Position numbers and translations under genes: made by a program. This document shows positions 1-6,676 of a DNA stretch of 8,088 nucleotides, one piece after another. Position 1 is the first letter of the stretch, and each line of letters starts with the position of its first letter. The notes below the pieces were generated by a model that was given only the letters and a program-made list of their open reading frames with translations, had not been told where the DNA came from and made no database searches. This stretch comes from Planctomycetota bacterium (lineage in GTDB: Bacteria; Planctomycetota; Planctomycetia; Pirellulales; UBA7805). The stretch is taken from contig JAUWIQ010000071.1 of the NCBI GenBank assembly GCA_030605285.1, forward strand, positions 1 through 8,088, in the 5' to 3' direction.

Positions 1-1266
1 TCCTCTTTCAGCTACCACACGAATTCTGGGTTCCCGTTGATCCCGGTATTTTATCGCGTTGCCGATTAGATTTTGGAAAAGCTGGATCAACTGCGTTTTG
101 TCCGCGATGACCTCAGGCATGTCCTCCACAGCGATCTCGGCTCGGCTCTCTATAATTTCTATTTCCAAGTTCTTGACGGCGGCATCTACAATCGTTTGGC
201 AGCCAACAGGTTCAATCGGTTTCTTTTTAGTGGTTACCCGGGAATATGTCCGCAGATCATCGATTAATGTACGCATTCTTCTCGCACCCTCAACAATAAA
301 GGTGACGCACTCCTGGGCCTTTTCATCGAATCGCGTGTAATAATCGATCTGGAGTAGCTGACAAAATCCGGTGATCGCACGCAGCGGCGCTGTCAGATCG
401 TGGGATACGATCGACACATACTGTTCCAAATCGCGATTACTCCGCTCCAATTCGGCAGCATATTGCTTCTGCCTCTCCTCGGCCCGCCGACGAGCCGTAA
501 TATTGCGAAGGAAAATTGTAAAAATAGGAGCGGCCTCTAGGGGCACTGGGTGAATCGCCATTTCCGCAATAAAAACTGAGTCATCTTTGCAAACTGCCTT
601 GACTTCAATCCGTTTGCCGATCGTCGGACTCCGCCCGTGCTGTTGGTACTCTTTAAGCCCGGCGGTCGGAAAATTGCTATTCTCTCCAGGTAAAAATAAC
701 CGGCATACGCTCCGCCCCACCAGATCCTTGCTTGGATAACCAAATGTTTCTTCCGCTGCTGGATTGAACTCTAGAATATCTCCTTCCGTGTCGAGCGTGA
801 TGATGCAATCGAGTGAGGCATTGAGTACGGCACGCATCCGTGTATCGCTTTCGCGGAACTGCTCTTTGGTGGCCTCCAGTGTTTTGAGGCTTTCCATTTT
901 ACCAATTGCATGCTTGGCAACCTGGAGCAACAGCTCGCAAGTTGCCTGTTCCTCAATAAGGAACTCCTGGGCGCCCTGCTGCATAGAATCAGCCACGACA
1001 TCCATTTGACCCTGGGTAACTAAAACAATGATTGGAATTTCGCGATTGGCGGCGCGCAATTCTATAACTGTGTTGTGGGAACTGTTATCTGAGGGTTTTA
1101 AGAAAACCCCATCCAGGTCTCCTTGCGCCAAACGCTCGATCCCCAGGTTGAGACTAGCAACAAACTCAAGTTGTAGTGATTCATGAGCTGCCTGAATCAT
1201 TTTCTCGATGCGAATCGCATGTTCACGATCATTATCAATCAGAAGAAAATGCAGTCGCCGCGACAT
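1..1266 (-). CDS. Receiver-PAS-histidine kinase, 3' end cut off by left window edge
   Basis: Cytoplasmic two-component sensor kinase read from an ATG at 1266; the frame stays open for 422 residues to the window edge. Domains in order: a receiver-like domain (about 5-121), a linker, a PAS domain (about 140-258, ending in the typical NITARRRAEE stretch), a short coiled coil (258-282), a HisKA dimerisation domain with H-box SHDLTAPLRAI (His289), and the start of the HATPase domain with N-box QNLIGNAIKYR (Asn399, Asn403). The G boxes would lie beyond the window. No membrane segment or signal peptide is visible, so the input is probably intracellular. The receiver looks degenerate: the position expected for the phosphorylated Asp is Lys57, the second acidic-pair residue is Asn12, and the conserved Lys is Glu105, while Thr84 remains. 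Kinase activity seems intact as far as can be seen. No Shine-Dalgarno site precedes the ATG. The signal and partner regulator are unknown. Confidence 0.93.
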   Translation of the reverse strand, partial: MSRRLHFLLIDNDREHAIRIEKMIQAAHESLQLEFVASLNLGIERLAQGDLDGVFLKPSDNSSHNTVIELRAANREIPIIVLVTQGQMDVVADSMQQGAQEFLIEEQATCELLLQVAKHAIGKMESLKTLEATKEQFRESDTRMRAVLNASLDCIITLDTEGDILEFNPAAEETFGYPSKDLVGRSVCRLFLPGENSNFPTAGLKEYQQHGRSPTIGKRIEVKAVCKDDSVFIAEMAIHPVPLEAAPIFTIFLRNITARRRAEERQKQYAAELERSNRDLEQYVSIVSHDLTAPLRAITGFCQLLQIDYYTRFDEKAQECVTFIVEGARRMRTLIDDLRTYSRVTTKKKPIEPVGCQTIVDAAVKNLEIEIIESRAEIAVEDMPEVIADKTQLIQLFQNLIGNAIKYRDQREPRIRVVAERG

Positions 1267-1766
1267 GATAACGGTACCACTACCAAAAGAAAGTTGTCGG
1301 CCCAAGCTACAAGACAAAGATTTCGACAGCCCTGTCAGTACGTTGGGTCCTAGGGAGTTCCCAAAAATTGTCGCTTGTTTCCAGCGGGATTATCTTCCAC
1401 TTGATAGCAATTCAGAGCCCGGGAAGAAAGCGGGTAATTTCGTGGACTGTCTCAGCGGGGTTGTCCTGCCGTGAAGACTGCGATTTCTGCATACAAAAAC
1501 TGGGGTCCTCTCCTCAAACTAGTGAAACCCAATATTGGATGGGAGGCAATACTCGGCCGTTTCTTCTCGATCGCCCATCGGATCCCGAACGGCTTGGAGG
1601 ATCAACGTCACCATCTGGATCTTTTCGAGGGGTCGATCCGTGAACGGTTCGGCTGTCCCACGAGGTGAAACGGGGAGATCCCAGACAGACTGGGCCGATA
1701 ATATCCTGGAGCAGAGGACCGACTCCCGATAAACAATCCCACTTCTAAAACAGACGATTGCCTCCT
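1267..1766. other. About 500 bp without a confident gene
   Basis: This stretch lies between the kinase start and the end of the HAD phosphatase gene. It would hold the kinase promoter, but I find no clear -35/-10 pair. Two small palindromes lie close together upstream of the kinase: GACAGCCCTGTC at 1325-1336 and GGGAGTTCCC at 1353-1362. Either could be an operator half or chance. Several short open frames exist on both strands, and the best is listed separately. No tRNA-like fold or recognisable terminator was seen after the HAD stop codon. Confidence 0.5.
1471..1668 (+). CDS. Possible small hypothetical protein (65 aa)
   Basis: A GTG-initiated frame of 65 residues inside the long gap. Its composition is protein-like (mixed hydrophobic and charged residues, ending RERFGCPTR), but no family is recognised, there is no clear ribosome binding site, and an overlapping minus-strand frame looks about as good. 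It could be a small gene, a fragment of a decayed gene, or chance. The upstream in-frame stop is at 1435-1437, so it is not the tail of a longer intact frame. Confidence 0.15.
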   Translation: MKTAISAYKNWGPLLKLVKPNIGWEAILGRFFSIAHRIPNGLEDQRHHLDLFEGSIRERFGCPTR

Positions 1767-2474
1767 TTACACGGCTGTCAGCAAAGACAATAACTCCAGC
1801 GGATGATCCACCAAAAAATCTGCCCCGGATAAAACCAGCTCTTCTCGTGGCCAATATCCCCACGTCGCCCCCGCAGCACATATTCCAGCATTTTTTGCTG
1901 TTTTTACATCAATCGTCGTGTCTCCCACAAAGATTGTCTGCGCGGCAGGAACCCCCGAGAGTTTATTAATTTCATGTACCGCTTGGGGGTCTGGTTTGCG
2001 GCCAATCCCCTCCCGCTGTCCGAATACTGGGGAAAAAGGAATCGCTGAAAAGTACTCGGCGACACACATTTTCGTGAATGGGTCCGGTTTATTTGAGAGG
2101 ATCGCTAGTTTGTAGCCAGCTGCTAGAAGTGCGTCGAGCAGCTCGGGAATTTGGTCGTAGGGTTTCGTGCGTTGATTCCAATGCCGCTTGTACGAGTCGA
2201 CAAACCGCGCGGCACACTCTCGAATTGTTTGTGGACTCCGCTGGATTTCGGGAAGTGCACGCTCAAAGAGGACGACGACTCCCGAACCGATAAAACCGGA
2301 GTAGTCCTCGTGCGGATGGGTGGGCAAACCCATATTGTCCAACACCTCGTTGGCGGCTGTCGCAATATCTGGAAGCGTGTCCAACAAGGTGCCGTCAAGA
2401 TCAAAGATGGCTAGACTATATCGGATCGTATTTCTCCATCGTATTTCTCCTCGGTGTCTCAGCAAAAGCAACAC
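1767..2474 (-). CDS. HAD-superfamily hydrolase, phosphoglycolate phosphatase (Gph)-like
   Basis: Haloacid dehalogenase-type phosphatase, probably removing phosphate from a small phosphorylated metabolite such as 2-phosphoglycolate; the substrate is inferred from family resemblance. Counting from the Ile codon at 2426, where the conserved fold begins (219 residues, usual for Gph), motif I is IFDLDGTLLDT with Asp9 and Asp11, motif II is LAILSNKP (Ser111), the Lys of motif III is in GRKPDP (Lys144), and motif IV is FVGDTTIDVKTA (Asp169, Asp173). The helical cap lies between about 17 and 85. The start is uncertain. No ATG stands where one is expected; the in-frame codon there is ATC, with GGAG 7 nt upstream. 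The listed start is the nearest upstream GTG (235 residues); TTG at 2471 and 2465 are alternatives. An in-frame ATG at 2672 would add about 82 unrelated residues and overlap the previous gene, so I reject it. A 13-bp duplication lies right at this point. It follows the metallohydrolase gene on the same strand. Confidence 0.85.
   Translation of the reverse strand: MLLLLRHRGEIRWRNTIRYSLAIFDLDGTLLDTLPDIATAANEVLDNMGLPTHPHEDYSGFIGSGVVVLFERALPEIQRSPQTIRECAARFVDSYKRHWNQRTKPYDQIPELLDALLAAGYKLAILSNKPDPFTKMCVAEYFSAIPFSPVFGQREGIGRKPDPQAVHEINKLSGVPAAQTIFVGDTTIDVKTAKNAGICAAGATWGYWPREELVLSGADFLVDHPLELLSLLTAV
2425..2450 (-). repeat. Perfect 13-bp tandem duplication at the HAD gene start
   Basis: On the minus strand the unit GGAGAAATACGAT occurs twice with no gap. 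The first copy is followed by G, giving ATG at 2439; that frame stops after seven codons (MEKYDPI, stop 2416-2418). The second copy is followed by C, giving ATC at 2426 in the HAD frame. Each copy carries a GGAG seven bases before its AT(G/C). Removing one copy would put an upstream ATG at 2493 in frame with the phosphatase. Confidence 0.95.
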
Positions 2475-2628
2475 TCTGGCGACAACACTCCATTGAAACA
2501 AATGAAAAACGATACCTCGGTCGTCACTCAATTGAAAGCGACAGGGAGGACTTGATGCAAACAAGATCGTTTGGCATGACGGACGCCCGCTAAGAGTTTC
2601 CAAGTGACATCTGGAGGCTGTGCGTTTT

Positions 2629-3396
2629 TCAAACTTCCATGCAGTCGCTTGCTTGATGGCGACTGGCGACATAGATCATCAAATGATCGCCCAATAACTT
2701 GCGGTGTGCTCGAACTGCCAATGTGGGTTCATTGTTCTTTTCAGAAAGATGTGCCAGACAGGCCCACTGCAACCGACCCGCTCCAAGGCCCGAGAGCAAT
2801 TCTGCCGATTCTTGGTTTGAAAGGTGACCGCCGGGACCGCGAATCCGCTGCTTCAGTCGCTCCGGGTACCAGCCCTGCTCGAGCATCTTTGGATCGTAAT
2901 TGCTTTCGATGACAACCGCGTCCAGGGTTTGCAGCAGGTCGCTCAAACCATCAAACACGTGCCCCAAATCGGTAAGAATTCCCAGTCGCCGCTCGCCATC
3001 GTCAATGACGAACCCCACCCCATCGACTCCATCGTGAGGAGTTGGCAACGTCTCGACCGTCAGATGGGCCAGTGAGATCGAATCGCCCGAAAAAAAGTGT
3101 CGAATGTCTGAGAGGGTTCCCTGGCGGGTGCGGCGGCGGACAGCCGAGAGCGTTTTCTCAGTCACGTGGACCGGCAGGGCAAACTTCCGCTGGTAGGTAC
3201 CCATGGAGCGGGTATGGTCGGTATGGTCATGGGAAATAAGTAACGCATCAATCCCACGTATCTCGCGATCCCTGGCCCTGAGCCGCTGCTCCGCCTGAGA
3301 CGCAGAAATACCCGCATCGACTAGCAGGCGAACTCCCCGGGACTCGACGTAAAAGCAGTTACCATTACTGCCCGACTGGAGTGATATGACGATCAT
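2629..3396 (-). CDS. Metallo-beta-lactamase-fold hydrolase, YycJ/WalJ-like
   Basis: A 255-residue cytoplasmic metal-dependent hydrolase of the family that includes Bacillus YycJ/WalJ, a presumed nuclease linked to DNA repair; activity here is inferred. The N-terminal strand MIVISLQSGSNGNC is typical of the family. The metal motif SHDHTDH gives His56, His58, Asp60 and His61. Further ligand candidates are His121 (TPHD), Asp143 (LTDLGH) and the late His in LAHLSEKNN (His216); GHLSN at 190-194 is also family-like. I chose the ATG at 3396 because it starts exactly at the conserved first strand; an in-frame ATG at 3429 would add 11 poorly matching residues. There is no signal peptide. The HAD phosphatase follows about 150 bp downstream on the same strand, so co-transcription is possible. 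Planctomycetes are not expected to carry the WalRK context of this gene in Firmicutes, and none is seen nearby. Confidence 0.9.
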   Translation of the reverse strand: MIVISLQSGSNGNCFYVESRGVRLLVDAGISASQAEQRLRARDREIRGIDALLISHDHTDHTRSMGTYQRKFALPVHVTEKTLSAVRRRTRQGTLSDIRHFFSGDSISLAHLTVETLPTPHDGVDGVGFVIDDGERRLGILTDLGHVFDGLSDLLQTLDAVVIESNYDPKMLEQGWYPERLKQRIRGPGGHLSNQESAELLSGLGAGRLQWACLAHLSEKNNEPTLAVRAHRKLLGDHLMIYVASRHQASDCMEV

Positions 3397-3562
3397 CGCC
3401 CTAAATACTAACCGCCCGGCGCATGACACACCACAGCAACCGCCACTACCAAAAAATAGGTGGAAGCGGAAACAGGCTAAAATTGGGAATGAGAGAAGCG
3501 ACTAGATCACGTCGCCTCCCCCAATCATTCGCCGGATCGCAGTGGCTGCGGTACTACAGCAC

Positions 3563-3766
3563 TTATACAGGCGTTACGTTTTCAGCACGTGGACCTTTAG
3601 GACCGCTGCCTTCTGTGTAAGAGACCCGCTGCCCTTCGCTGAGTTCGTCGTAGGAGACGCCCTCAACATTCGACGAGTGGAAAAACATGTCCGTCCCTGG
3701 CCCCCCACCGGTGTCAATAAATCCGTATCCCTTGTCCGTTAACCGTTTAACCGTACCTTCAGCCAT
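3563..3766 (-). CDS. csp: Cold-shock domain protein, CspA family
   Basis: A 67-residue single-domain OB-fold protein that binds single-stranded RNA or DNA and likely acts as an RNA chaperone. RNP1 is seen as KGYGFID (about 12-18) and RNP2 as DMFFHSS (about 26-32), where most relatives have DVFVHFS or DLFFHRS. The tail GSGPKGPRAENVTPV is typical. Length matches the family. The start is well supported: ATG at 3766 has GAGGGA at 3775-3780 with an 8-nt spacer, the clearest ribosome binding site in the window. A sigma70-like promoter lies about 80 bp upstream, leaving a 5' leader of roughly 70 nt. That leader contains a small CCCA-TTG-TGGG hairpin near its 5' end. Regulation by leader structure, as in Escherichia coli cspA, is possible but not shown. 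The downstream metallohydrolase gene begins 166 bp later. Confidence 0.96.
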   Translation of the reverse strand: MAEGTVKRLTDKGYGFIDTGGGPGTDMFFHSSNVEGVSYDELSEGQRVSYTEGSGPKGPRAENVTPV

Positions 3767-3844
3767 TATTCAAATCCCTCAAAAAAAACTCCAACACTGC
3801 CCGACTCAAAGCAAGCCGAGTTCTACCCCACAATGGGTGTTCGT

Positions 3845-3872
3845 ATTTTAGCGAGCCCATAATCCGCGTCAA
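3845..3872 (-). promoter_or_regulatory. Sigma70-like promoter of the cold-shock gene
   Basis: On the minus strand TTGACG (3872-3867) and TAAAAT (3850-3845) are separated by 16 bp, close to the sigma70 consensus. The predicted start of transcription is near 3838, about 70 nt before the ATG of the cold-shock gene. It is the best-matching promoter in the window and is correctly oriented for that gene. Experimental support is not available from sequence. Confidence 0.6.
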
Positions 3873-3875
3873 CGT

Positions 3876-3951
3876 GCCTCTCGAGACGTCACGCGCTTCT
3901 ATATTTCCCGAAAATCCCCTGAACTAAAGTAGTCTTTTCGTCTCGGGAGGC
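3876..3951. repeat. 13-bp inverted repeat upstream of the cold-shock promoter
   Basis: Arms at 3876-3888 (GCCTCTCGAGACG) and 3939-3951 (CGTCTCGGGAGGC) are reverse complements except for one position, which would be a G-U pair in plus-strand RNA. The spacer is 50 bp. The near arm ends 3 bp upstream of the -35 box of the cold-shock gene, so an operator or DNA-looping site is possible. No plus-strand gene ends here, so a terminator role is unlikely. Confidence 0.6.
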
Positions 3952-4351
3952 CTTACCCTGGCGGAGCCGTGTGTCAGATAATAAATTCTCAAGTCTATTG
4001 ATAATAAAGAGTTGCCGAACGGGACCCAAGGTCTGGTGGTGCCGGAGTGACTCCGATCACAGTCCGCTTGTGGGGGAATTGAACGGGGTCGCAGATTGGG
4101 CCTTCCGTGGCGGAAACCGTCCGCATGGTGGCGGGGATCACTGCGGTGGGTACCCGGTTAAAACAGCACCCGAGAAACCCCCAGTGCACCCAGTAAACCC
4201 GAACTGCTGTCCCAGAAGGACTCGCCCTTTCGGCTGTCTCGAGCGCCGATGTCGATGCCTCGATACTCACCTTATGATGCGGACGGGGGCCAATCCAAAT
4301 CCAGCGGGCTCAAGTGGGTCCTGGGTATTTTTGCGGGCAGAATCCCCAATT
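3952..4351. other. 400 bp without a supported gene
   Basis: This lies between the inverted repeat and the stop codon of the DinB-like gene. A plus-strand frame from GTG 3971 that runs into the 3' end of the DinB-like gene, and a minus-strand frame from 4270, are rich in Cys, Pro and His and match nothing known, so I do not call them. A 13-bp palindrome CGGAGTGACTCCG is at 4043-4055. No terminator with a T tract is visible after the DinB-like gene. Confidence 0.5.
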
Positions 4352-4855
4352 TTACCGCAGGGGACGTTTCCCGATCAACCGCCGCAACAAGCCGATCTGA
4401 CCGGCGTGTAACATTTCGTGCTGGGCACAGAAATCGAGCGCCTCGAGTTTGGTCTTGAAGATCGGGTGCGGATTGCGAAGCGGTGTCGTCAGATCGCTTC
4501 CATCGTACTGTGGGACTTCACGACGGACCGCCTCATGGACACGATCCATCACGGCCCGAATTTCTGCCGGTTCCGGATAGAGACTGGGATCTGGCGAGGG
4601 CTCTGTACCCTTACTAAAGGATCTCAAAAAATTCTTAGAGATGATGTCCCAATCGCCAGGTTGTAAATTTCTCAATCTTTCGAGACAGAGTCGAAACTGA
4701 GCCACCGCAAGATGACCCGCTTGCCAGGCAATATGTGTGATGCCCTCCTGGGGCATCCGCAACCAGTCGTCGGGCTCTAGGTCTTCAAGCAGTGACAGCG
4801 TATACTCGCGGGCACTACAGATTTTCTGTAGGGGTATCTTTAAAATATCCTGCAT
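4352..4855 (-). CDS. DinB-like metal-binding four-helix protein
   Basis: A 167-residue protein of the DinB/YfiT-like superfamily: four-helix bundles with a three-histidine metal site, many of them acting as thiol-dependent transferases or of unknown role. The predicted ligands are His48 (WQAGHLA) and His146 and His150 (QHEMLHAGQIG), spaced as expected for the family. Length is normal and there is no signal peptide or membrane segment. The ATG at 4855 begins MQDILKIPLQ; no ribosome binding site is visible. The gene is divergent from fhcA with 161 bp between the two starts. A link to C1 metabolism cannot be concluded from position alone, although thiol-related members would make sense near formaldehyde chemistry; that is speculation. 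The exact substrate is unknown. Confidence 0.85.
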   Translation of the reverse strand: MQDILKIPLQKICSAREYTLSLLEDLEPDDWLRMPQEGITHIAWQAGHLAVAQFRLCLERLRNLQPGDWDIISKNFLRSFSKGTEPSPDPSLYPEPAEIRAVMDRVHEAVRREVPQYDGSDLTTPLRNPHPIFKTKLEALDFCAQHEMLHAGQIGLLRRLIGKRPLR

Positions 4856-4928
4856 GAGTGCTTGCGCGCTACGAAGGGCTGCCGATCAGTAACCAAACTA
4901 TCGTCAGCTTACTGTATTCACCCACCAT

Positions 4929-4958
4929 CTCCCAAGACCCTGCCTCCCAAGGCCCTGC
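4929..4958 (+). repeat. Two tandem 15-bp repeats in the fhcA upstream region
   Basis: CTCCCAAGACCCTGC (4929-4943) is followed directly by CTCCCAAGGCCCTGC (4944-4958), differing at one base. They end 58 bp before the fhcA ATG and start 73 bp upstream of the divergent DinB-like start. Such direct repeats are common as regulator-binding sites, but no regulator is known here. The core CTCCCAA is found again at 7451-7457, upstream of fhcC. Confidence 0.85.
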
Positions 4959-5016
4959 CAAGAACTATCCCAACTGATACGCTCACTGTTTACTCCGCTT
5001 GGACTCTGATCTGAAC

Positions 5017-6672
5017 ATGCTCAAAATTTCTGGCGGCACAATTTACGATCCAGCCAATGGCCTCGATGGCGAAGTCCGCGATCTCTGGATCGACGAAGGA
5101 CATTTTGTCGAGCAGCCCACCGATTCGGCCATCCGACCTTTACGCACCCTTGATGCTCAGGGAATGGTCGTGATGCCTGGAGGCATCGATATGCACTGCC
5201 ATATTGCGGGCCCAAAAGTCAATGTGGCGCGTAAGATGCGACCTGAAGAAAAACGGGCCGACACAAAGATCTACCGTACGGCAACCACCCATAGCGGTAC
5301 GATGGGCAGCGCACCGAGTACCTTTGCCACGGGCTACACCTACGCTGGCCTGGGATACACTTCCGCTTTTGACGCCGCTATCCCGCCCCTCAATGCCCGC
5401 CATGCGCATGAGGAGTTTGAAGATACACCCTGCTTGGACAAGGGATTTTTTGTGTTGGTGGGTAACAATCACTATGTCATGCAAGCAATCCATGACGGCG
5501 AGCAAGACCGCTTAGAGGCTTTTTTAGCCTGGTTGCTCGGCGCCGCCAAAGGATATGCCCCCAAACTGGTCAACCCGGGAGGTGTCGAAGTTTGGAAACA
5601 CCACCAGGGTGGCAATGTCTCGGGACTCGATTCCGTGGTCGATCACTTTGCGGTCACACCACGGCAAATTATCCGCGGGATTGCGATGGCGGGAAACCGA
5701 CTCGGCCTGCCCCATCCCGTTCACATCCATTGCAATAATCTGGGTGTGCCGGGTAACTGGGAAACGACGCTCGAAACCATGAAGGCACTCGAGGGTCATC
5801 GGGGTCATCTGACACACATTCAGTTCCACAGTTACGGCGGTGGTGAAGGAGACGAAAACACATTCAACTCCAAAGTTGCCCCTCTTGCCGACTATGTGAA
5901 CGAACATGCCAATCTCACGATTGATGTCGGGCAGGTGATGTTCGGCGAAACAACCAGTATGACCGGGGATGGCCCACTGGGATATTTTCTGGCCAATATC
6001 TATGGCAGTAAATGGTTCAGCGGCGATACGGAAATGGAATCGGGATGTGGAATTGCCCCGATCAAATATCGCAACAAAAGTCTGGTCCATTCACTACAGT
6101 GGGGAATCGGACTGGATTGGTATCTGATGGTCAACGACCCCTGGAAAGTGGCAATGAGCACAGACCATCCCAACGGTGCCTCCTTTCGAGCGTACCCTAA
6201 AATTGTCCGCATGCTGATGGATCGTACCTTTCGCAACGAGATGCTCAAAGAATGCCATCCGGCAGTCCGATCGCGGTGTCACTTTCCTGACATCGACCGA
6301 GAATATACGCTGGGCGAAATTGCGATCATTACCCGCGCCGGCCCGGCACGAATTTTGGGGCTCACAAATAAGGGGCATCTTGGAGTCGGTGCAGACGCCG
6401 ATGTAACAATCTATGTTCCACACGAGAACAAGGAAACGATGTTTGAGTTGCCTCGCTATGTCATTAAAGGTGGTGAAGTGATTGTGGAGGATACCGAACT
6501 GCGCAGTGCGCCGAATGGTCGTACACTGCATGTGGAACCCGATTATGACCCGGACCGCGAAGCAGACATCGCGGAATGGTTCGAAAAATTTTATTCAATC
6601 CGCTTTCGCAATTATCCGGTGGGGAGTGATTATCTCCAGGACCCGTACGAAGTCCCCTGTCGGGCTCCTTAG
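5017..6672 (+). CDS. fhcA: Formylmethanofuran dehydrogenase-type subunit A (Fhc complex)
   Basis: Full-length 551-residue amidohydrolase-fold subunit, about the usual size for FhcA/FwdA. In methylotrophic bacteria the Fhc complex transfers the formyl group from formyl-H4MPT to a methanofuran-type carrier and hydrolyses it to formate; subunit A is the hydrolase. Metal-site motifs are in place: GIDMHCH (His60, His62), KLVNPGG (Lys183, candidate carboxylated lysine), HPVHIHCNNLG (His236, His238), LTHIQFHSYGGG (His267, His271) and STDHPNG (Asp383). This suggests a catalytically competent hydrolase. The N terminus (ISGGTIYDPANG) and the C-terminal strand region (GADADVTIYVPHE) fit the small beta-sandwich of amidohydrolases. 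I chose ATG 5017; an in-frame TTG at 4999 would add six residues with no match. No Shine-Dalgarno site is seen. It is cytoplasmic. The next plus-strand gene is fhcC, beyond an antisense mobA. Confidence 0.97.
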   Translation: MLKISGGTIYDPANGLDGEVRDLWIDEGHFVEQPTDSAIRPLRTLDAQGMVVMPGGIDMHCHIAGPKVNVARKMRPEEKRADTKIYRTATTHSGTMGSAPSTFATGYTYAGLGYTSAFDAAIPPLNARHAHEEFEDTPCLDKGFFVLVGNNHYVMQAIHDGEQDRLEAFLAWLLGAAKGYAPKLVNPGGVEVWKHHQGGNVSGLDSVVDHFAVTPRQIIRGIAMAGNRLGLPHPVHIHCNNLGVPGNWETTLETMKALEGHRGHLTHIQFHSYGGGEGDENTFNSKVAPLADYVNEHANLTIDVGQVMFGETTSMTGDGPLGYFLANIYGSKWFSGDTEMESGCGIAPIKYRNKSLVHSLQWGIGLDWYLMVNDPWKVAMSTDHPNGASFRAYPKIVRMLMDRTFRNEMLKECHPAVRSRCHFPDIDREYTLGEIAIITRAGPARILGLTNKGHLGVGADADVTIYVPHENKETMFELPRYVIKGGEVIVEDTELRSAPNGRTLHVEPDYDPDREADIAEWFEKFYSIRFRNYPVGSDYLQDPYEVPCRAP

Positions 6673-6676
6673 ACTC

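Noticed and set aside
1519..1881. Minus-strand 120-residue frame overlapping the end of the HAD gene
   Set aside because: Its first part is an alternate frame of the well-supported HAD phosphatase and the rest matches no family. AGGAGG just after the HAD stop has no start codon at a usable distance.
2475..2672. Longer HAD gene starting at ATG 2672
   Set aside because: It would add about 65 residues before the GTG with no family resemblance and overlap the end of the metallohydrolase gene by 44 bp.
4043..4055. 13-bp palindrome CGGAGTGACTCCG
   Set aside because: Isolated short palindrome with no adjacent promoter or gene start; expected by chance at this length scale.
4320..4352. Possible terminator after the DinB-like gene (TGCGG...CCGCA)
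   Set aside because: Only a 5-bp stem with an 18-nt loop, overlapping the stop codon, and followed by A residues rather than a T tract on the transcribed strand.
3971..4411. Plus-strand 146-residue frame and the opposing 3995-4270 frame
   Set aside because: Cys/Pro/His-rich composition, no recognised domain, and the plus-strand frame overlaps the DinB-like gene antisense.
5524..6090. Long antisense frame (188 residues) inside fhcA
   Set aside because: Typical shadow frame caused by codon bias of fhcA; no family resemblance and no start signal.
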